Part shown: positions 30,895 to 32,558 of the stretch, piece after piece
How the letters are laid out: each line of letters opens with the position of its first letter
How positions within the stretch are numbered: position 1 is the stretch's first letter
NCBI GenBank assembly: GCA_964344785.1
Contig: CAYFOR010000021.1
Span: 1-32,558 of the forward strand
Source of the DNA: Thiopontia sp964344785
GTDB taxonomy: Bacteria > Pseudomonadota > Gammaproteobacteria > GCF-002020875
Length of the DNA: 32,558 nucleotides
Direction of reading: 5' to 3'
Translations under genes and position numbers: made by a program
Notes under the pieces: model-generated
Databases searched by the model: none
Seen by the model: only the letters and a program-made list of their open reading frames with translations
Told to the model about the DNA's origin: nothing

Positions 30895-30971
30895 GGCTGT
30901 AAAAATAACTGTGTAACTGCTCTAATCCGAAGAGAAGGAGAAGAGCCATGGAGCAATCCGAACTAGTGTAG
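30895..30971 (+). mobile_element. possible solo end of an IS256-type element
   Basis: The stretch starts GGCTGTAAAAATAACTGTG, similar to the terminal sequence of many Mutator/IS256 elements as I remember them. It continues to AAGGAG (30935-30940) and ATG at 30948, but this frame reads only MEQSELV before TAG. A strong ribosome site with nothing behind it suggests a cut-off transposase leader. The family is a recollection, not a search result. Confidence 0.3.
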
Positions 30972-31852
30972 TATATCGCTCTTAATGTGTAGTAGTTCAG
31001 ATCCGATCTGACAGTTACCGATATTGACAGAGTGACTGTCAGGTCAGATTCAGTTCACGAATTTTTTCTGCCAGATTTGTTTGCCATCCTGCAGGGTCTC
31101 CATCGGAGTTCTCCCGCAGCATATCTTCCCCTGATGGGTTCGATCATTGTTGTAATAATCGAGCCATTCATCAAGATCTTTTTGCAGAAAGTAACCTGAT
31201 AAAACCGCTCACAAATCCCATTGGTCTGCGGTGATCGTACCTTGGTCTTGGTGTGGTCAATGTTGTTGACCGCCAGATAGAGCTGATAGTCATGCCGCTC
31301 CACCTTGCCACAGTACTCCGTGCCTCGATCGGTCAGAATGCGTAGCATTGGCAAGCCATGATCTGTAAAGAATGGCAGCACACGATCATTGAGCAGGTCT
31401 GCCGAAGTGATCGGAGTCTTGAGATCCCAGATAGCCTGGATGTGCAGTCTCAATCTCACCAGAGGCCGCATCGTCCTGCGTCTTACGCTCAAGCGCGGCT
31501 ACCTGATCCTCAGTGAGAATAATGCCATCTTGGGCCACCTTCTCCTCTAGGGCCTTCAGACGCTGCTTGAAGTTTCCAAGGTCGTGGCGTACCCAGATAC
31601 TGCGCACACCACTGGGAGAGACAAACACTCCCTTTTTTCTTAACTCATTGCTGGTCCGTAGTTGACCATGAGCCGGGAACTCAATGGCATAGTCGCACAC
31701 AGCAACTTCTACCTGTTCATCCACTCGGTTCTTATGGTTTGGCTTTCTGCGGTTCTGATCAAGCAGTGACTCTACGCCACCATCCTCAACGGCTGATTTA
31801 TAGCGATAGAAAGTATCTCTCGACAGCCCCATTACCTGACAGGCTTTAGAGT

Positions 31853-31864
31853 CCCCGATAGGGG
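31853..31864 (+). repeat. left-tip hairpin of the IS200-type element
   Basis: CCCC-GATA-GGGG forms a perfect 4-bp GC stem at the extreme left end. IS200-type elements often place structures here that block read-through transcription from the host gene. Confidence 0.5.
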
Positions 31865-31874
31865 ATCCGTAAAC

Positions 31875-31898
31875 CCCTCGCCTTTAGGCGACGCAGGG
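31875..31898 (+). repeat. subterminal left hairpin of the IS200-type element
   Basis: CGCC-TTTA-GGCG (31879-31890) is extended by CCCT/AGGG with a small bulge. This imperfect subterminal hairpin is the form TnpA recognises at the left end. It lies 12 bases before the tnpA start and may also limit its translation. Confidence 0.6.
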
Positions 31899-31910
31899 TG
31901 AGCTGATAAG

Positions 31911-32348
31911 ATGTCCAGATGGAGAGTTATAAACGAGGCAGTCATACAAGTATGGGACTGTAAGTACCATCTGGTGTGGACCACCAAGTACCGTTACACG
32001 GTGCTTGGTGGAGATGTAGGCCAACGATGTAGAGAGTTGCTCCGAGAGATAGCGAGGAGTAAAGAGATGACGATCTATGCTGGGTCAATCAATCGTGATC
32101 ATGTGCATATGTTGATCAGTATTCCGCCTCAGTTGTCAGTATCGAAGGCGGTGCAATATTTGAAGGGCAAGAGTTCGCATAAGTTGTTATCGGAGTATGG
32201 TTATCTGAGAAAGAGATATTGGGGGCAGCATCTATGGGCGAGAGGGTATTGGGTGGCATCGAGTGGAAATGTGACCGATGATGTATGGAAAGAGTACATT
32301 AAGAACCAAACAGCGCCAGAGCCAGATGATGATTTCACAGTTGTGTAG
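31911..32348 (+). CDS. tnpA: IS200/IS605-family Y1 transposase TnpA
   Basis: This 145-aa HUH single-strand transposase is intact. It has the metal-binding His-x-His in RDHVHMLISIPP and, in the C-terminal helix, WKEYIKNQ, whose tyrosine should be the DNA-joining nucleophile. VWTTKYRYTVL and YLKGKSSHKLL are also typical. It excises and inserts DNA as a single-stranded circle, preferring the lagging strand. Length fits the family (about 140-155 aa). No accessory tnpB lies beside it. The ATG at 31911 follows the left hairpin without an obvious ribosome site, in keeping with the low expression of this family. Confidence 0.92.
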   Translation: MSRWRVINEAVIQVWDCKYHLVWTTKYRYTVLGGDVGQRCRELLREIARSKEMTIYAGSINRDHVHMLISIPPQLSVSKAVQYLKGKSSHKLLSEYGYLRKRYWGQHLWARGYWVASSGNVTDDVWKEYIKNQTAPEPDDDFTVV

Positions 32349-32378
32349 CGACAGCGATCGGCCGAAGTGCCGATTAAT

Positions 32379-32393
32379 CCGGCTTTTAGCCGG
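32379..32393 (+). repeat. right-end hairpin of the IS200-type element
   Basis: CCGGC-TTTTA-GCCGG is a perfect 5-bp stem 31 bases after the tnpA stop. It mirrors the left hairpin in size and loop (TTTA/TTTTA), as expected for the two TnpA binding sites. Confidence 0.65.
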
Positions 32394-32558
32394 TGGTCGT
32401 TGACATACATTGCCCAATTCTTCTGCCAGATTGAGCAGACCGATTTTGTGTTTAATGATTTTCTCGTTAGACTCGTACATAAGGGTTACCTTTGTTTTGT
32501 GGTTGTGACCTGCTCCCAGATATCACTACCAGCAAGAACTTAGTACAGTCTGCTTTCA

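Larger units (their letters stand above)
31851..32405 (+). mobile_element. IS200/IS605-type element with tnpA only
   Basis: The element of about 555 bases was delimited by rejoining the interrupted IS481 reading frame: GGCTTTAGA before 31851 and TACATTGCC after 32405 belong to the host gene. It holds one gene, tnpA, with hairpins at both ends (31853-31864 and 31875-31898 left; 32379-32393 right), and no inverted termini or target duplication, as expected for single-strand transposition. TTGAC (32400-32404) at the right end could be the cleavage tetra/pentanucleotide. It sits opposite in direction to the gene it broke. Confidence 0.8.
31050..32480 (-). pseudogene. IS481-type transposase, interrupted and decayed
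   Basis: The gene starts at ATG 32480 (MYESNEKIIKHKIGLLNLAE), is split after about residue 25 by the IS200-like element (31851-32405), and resumes as SKACQVMGLSRDTFYRYK, the helix-turn-helix. The rest shows three probable deletions compared with intact relatives: after GYLGSQD (near 31420, frame change into LKTPITSADLL), inside CERF-YQVTF (near 31202) and before DLDEWLDYYNN (near 31180, second frame change). The final correct-frame segment RTHQG...QKKFVN ends at TGA 31050. The first catalytic aspartate is lost in the first deletion, while the later Asp (LTDRGTEYCG) and Glu (NGICERF) remain. It cannot make active transposase. Confidence 0.85.
30988..32547 (-). mobile_element. degenerate IS481-type insertion sequence
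   Basis: The outline is set by imperfect terminal inverted repeats TGTAGTAGTTC (30988-30998) and, complementary, GAACTTAGTACA (32536-32547; reads TGTACTAAGTTC on the minus strand). They enclose a decayed transposase gene on the minus strand and a nested IS200/IS605-type element. No target duplication was found. The ends are tentative because the repeats match only with one gap and one mismatch. Confidence 0.45.

Noticed and set aside
1..32558. tRNA, rRNA, CRISPR arrays or riboswitches
   Set aside because: I looked for cloverleaf arms with CCA ends, conserved rRNA segments, regularly spaced repeats and known leader motifs by eye and found none; a covariance-model scan would be needed to exclude small RNAs.

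Overview
The window looks like the chromosomal replication-origin region of a Gram-negative gammaproteobacterium. The core order rpmH-rnpA-yidC-mnmE on one side and dnaA-dnaN-recF-gyrB-plsC-gmhB-...-glyS-glyQ on the other matches the arrangement known from Pseudomonas and other non-enteric gammaproteobacteria. GmhB (LPS heptose), the two-subunit glycyl-tRNA synthetase and MaeB fit that group. Species cannot be named from the sequence. No rRNA, tRNA or CRISPR was seen.

Layout. (1) 106-4446, plus strand: an ABC-2 exporter pair and a large MHYT-PAS-histidine kinase-REC-HPt hybrid sensor. (2) 4506-9824, minus strand: rpmH, rnpA, yidC, mnmE, then two membrane genes fused to the end of this run, a MotA/TolQ/ExbB-like channel and a TolR-like single-pass protein with a periplasmic von Willebrand A (VWA) domain. 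yidD, normally between rnpA and yidC, is absent. (3) 9825-16715: origin region and dnaA, dnaN, recF, gyrB on the plus strand. DnaA boxes lie both upstream of dnaA (one) and between dnaA and dnaN (two perfect, one near-perfect, beside very AT-rich DNA with 10-bp phased repeats). Two parS-like ParB sites lie inside recF. (4) 16764-21454, minus strand: plsC, then gmhB, a MazG-like gene, glyS and glyQ. (5) 21687-26089, plus strand: a stand-alone HPt protein, a periplasmic PQQ-type sugar dehydrogenase, maeB and an unrecognised 180-aa protein. (6) 26108-30857: a methyltransferase, an exported dienelactone-hydrolase-like protein, modABC molybdate uptake and a CYTH phosphatase-like protein. (7) 30895-32558: transposon debris, in which an IS200/IS605-type element has inserted into a decayed IS481-type transposase gene.

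Working together: genes flanking the origin point away from it on both sides (minus to the left, plus to the right), as expected for leading-strand core genes. The two HPt-bearing signalling genes (1717-4446 and 21730-22008) have similar HPt domains and could share a phosphorelay. The most novel-looking item is the proton-channel plus VWA pair co-transcribed with mnmE, which resembles a TolQR/MotAB-type stator whose periplasmic part has been replaced by a metal-ion adhesion (MIDAS) domain.
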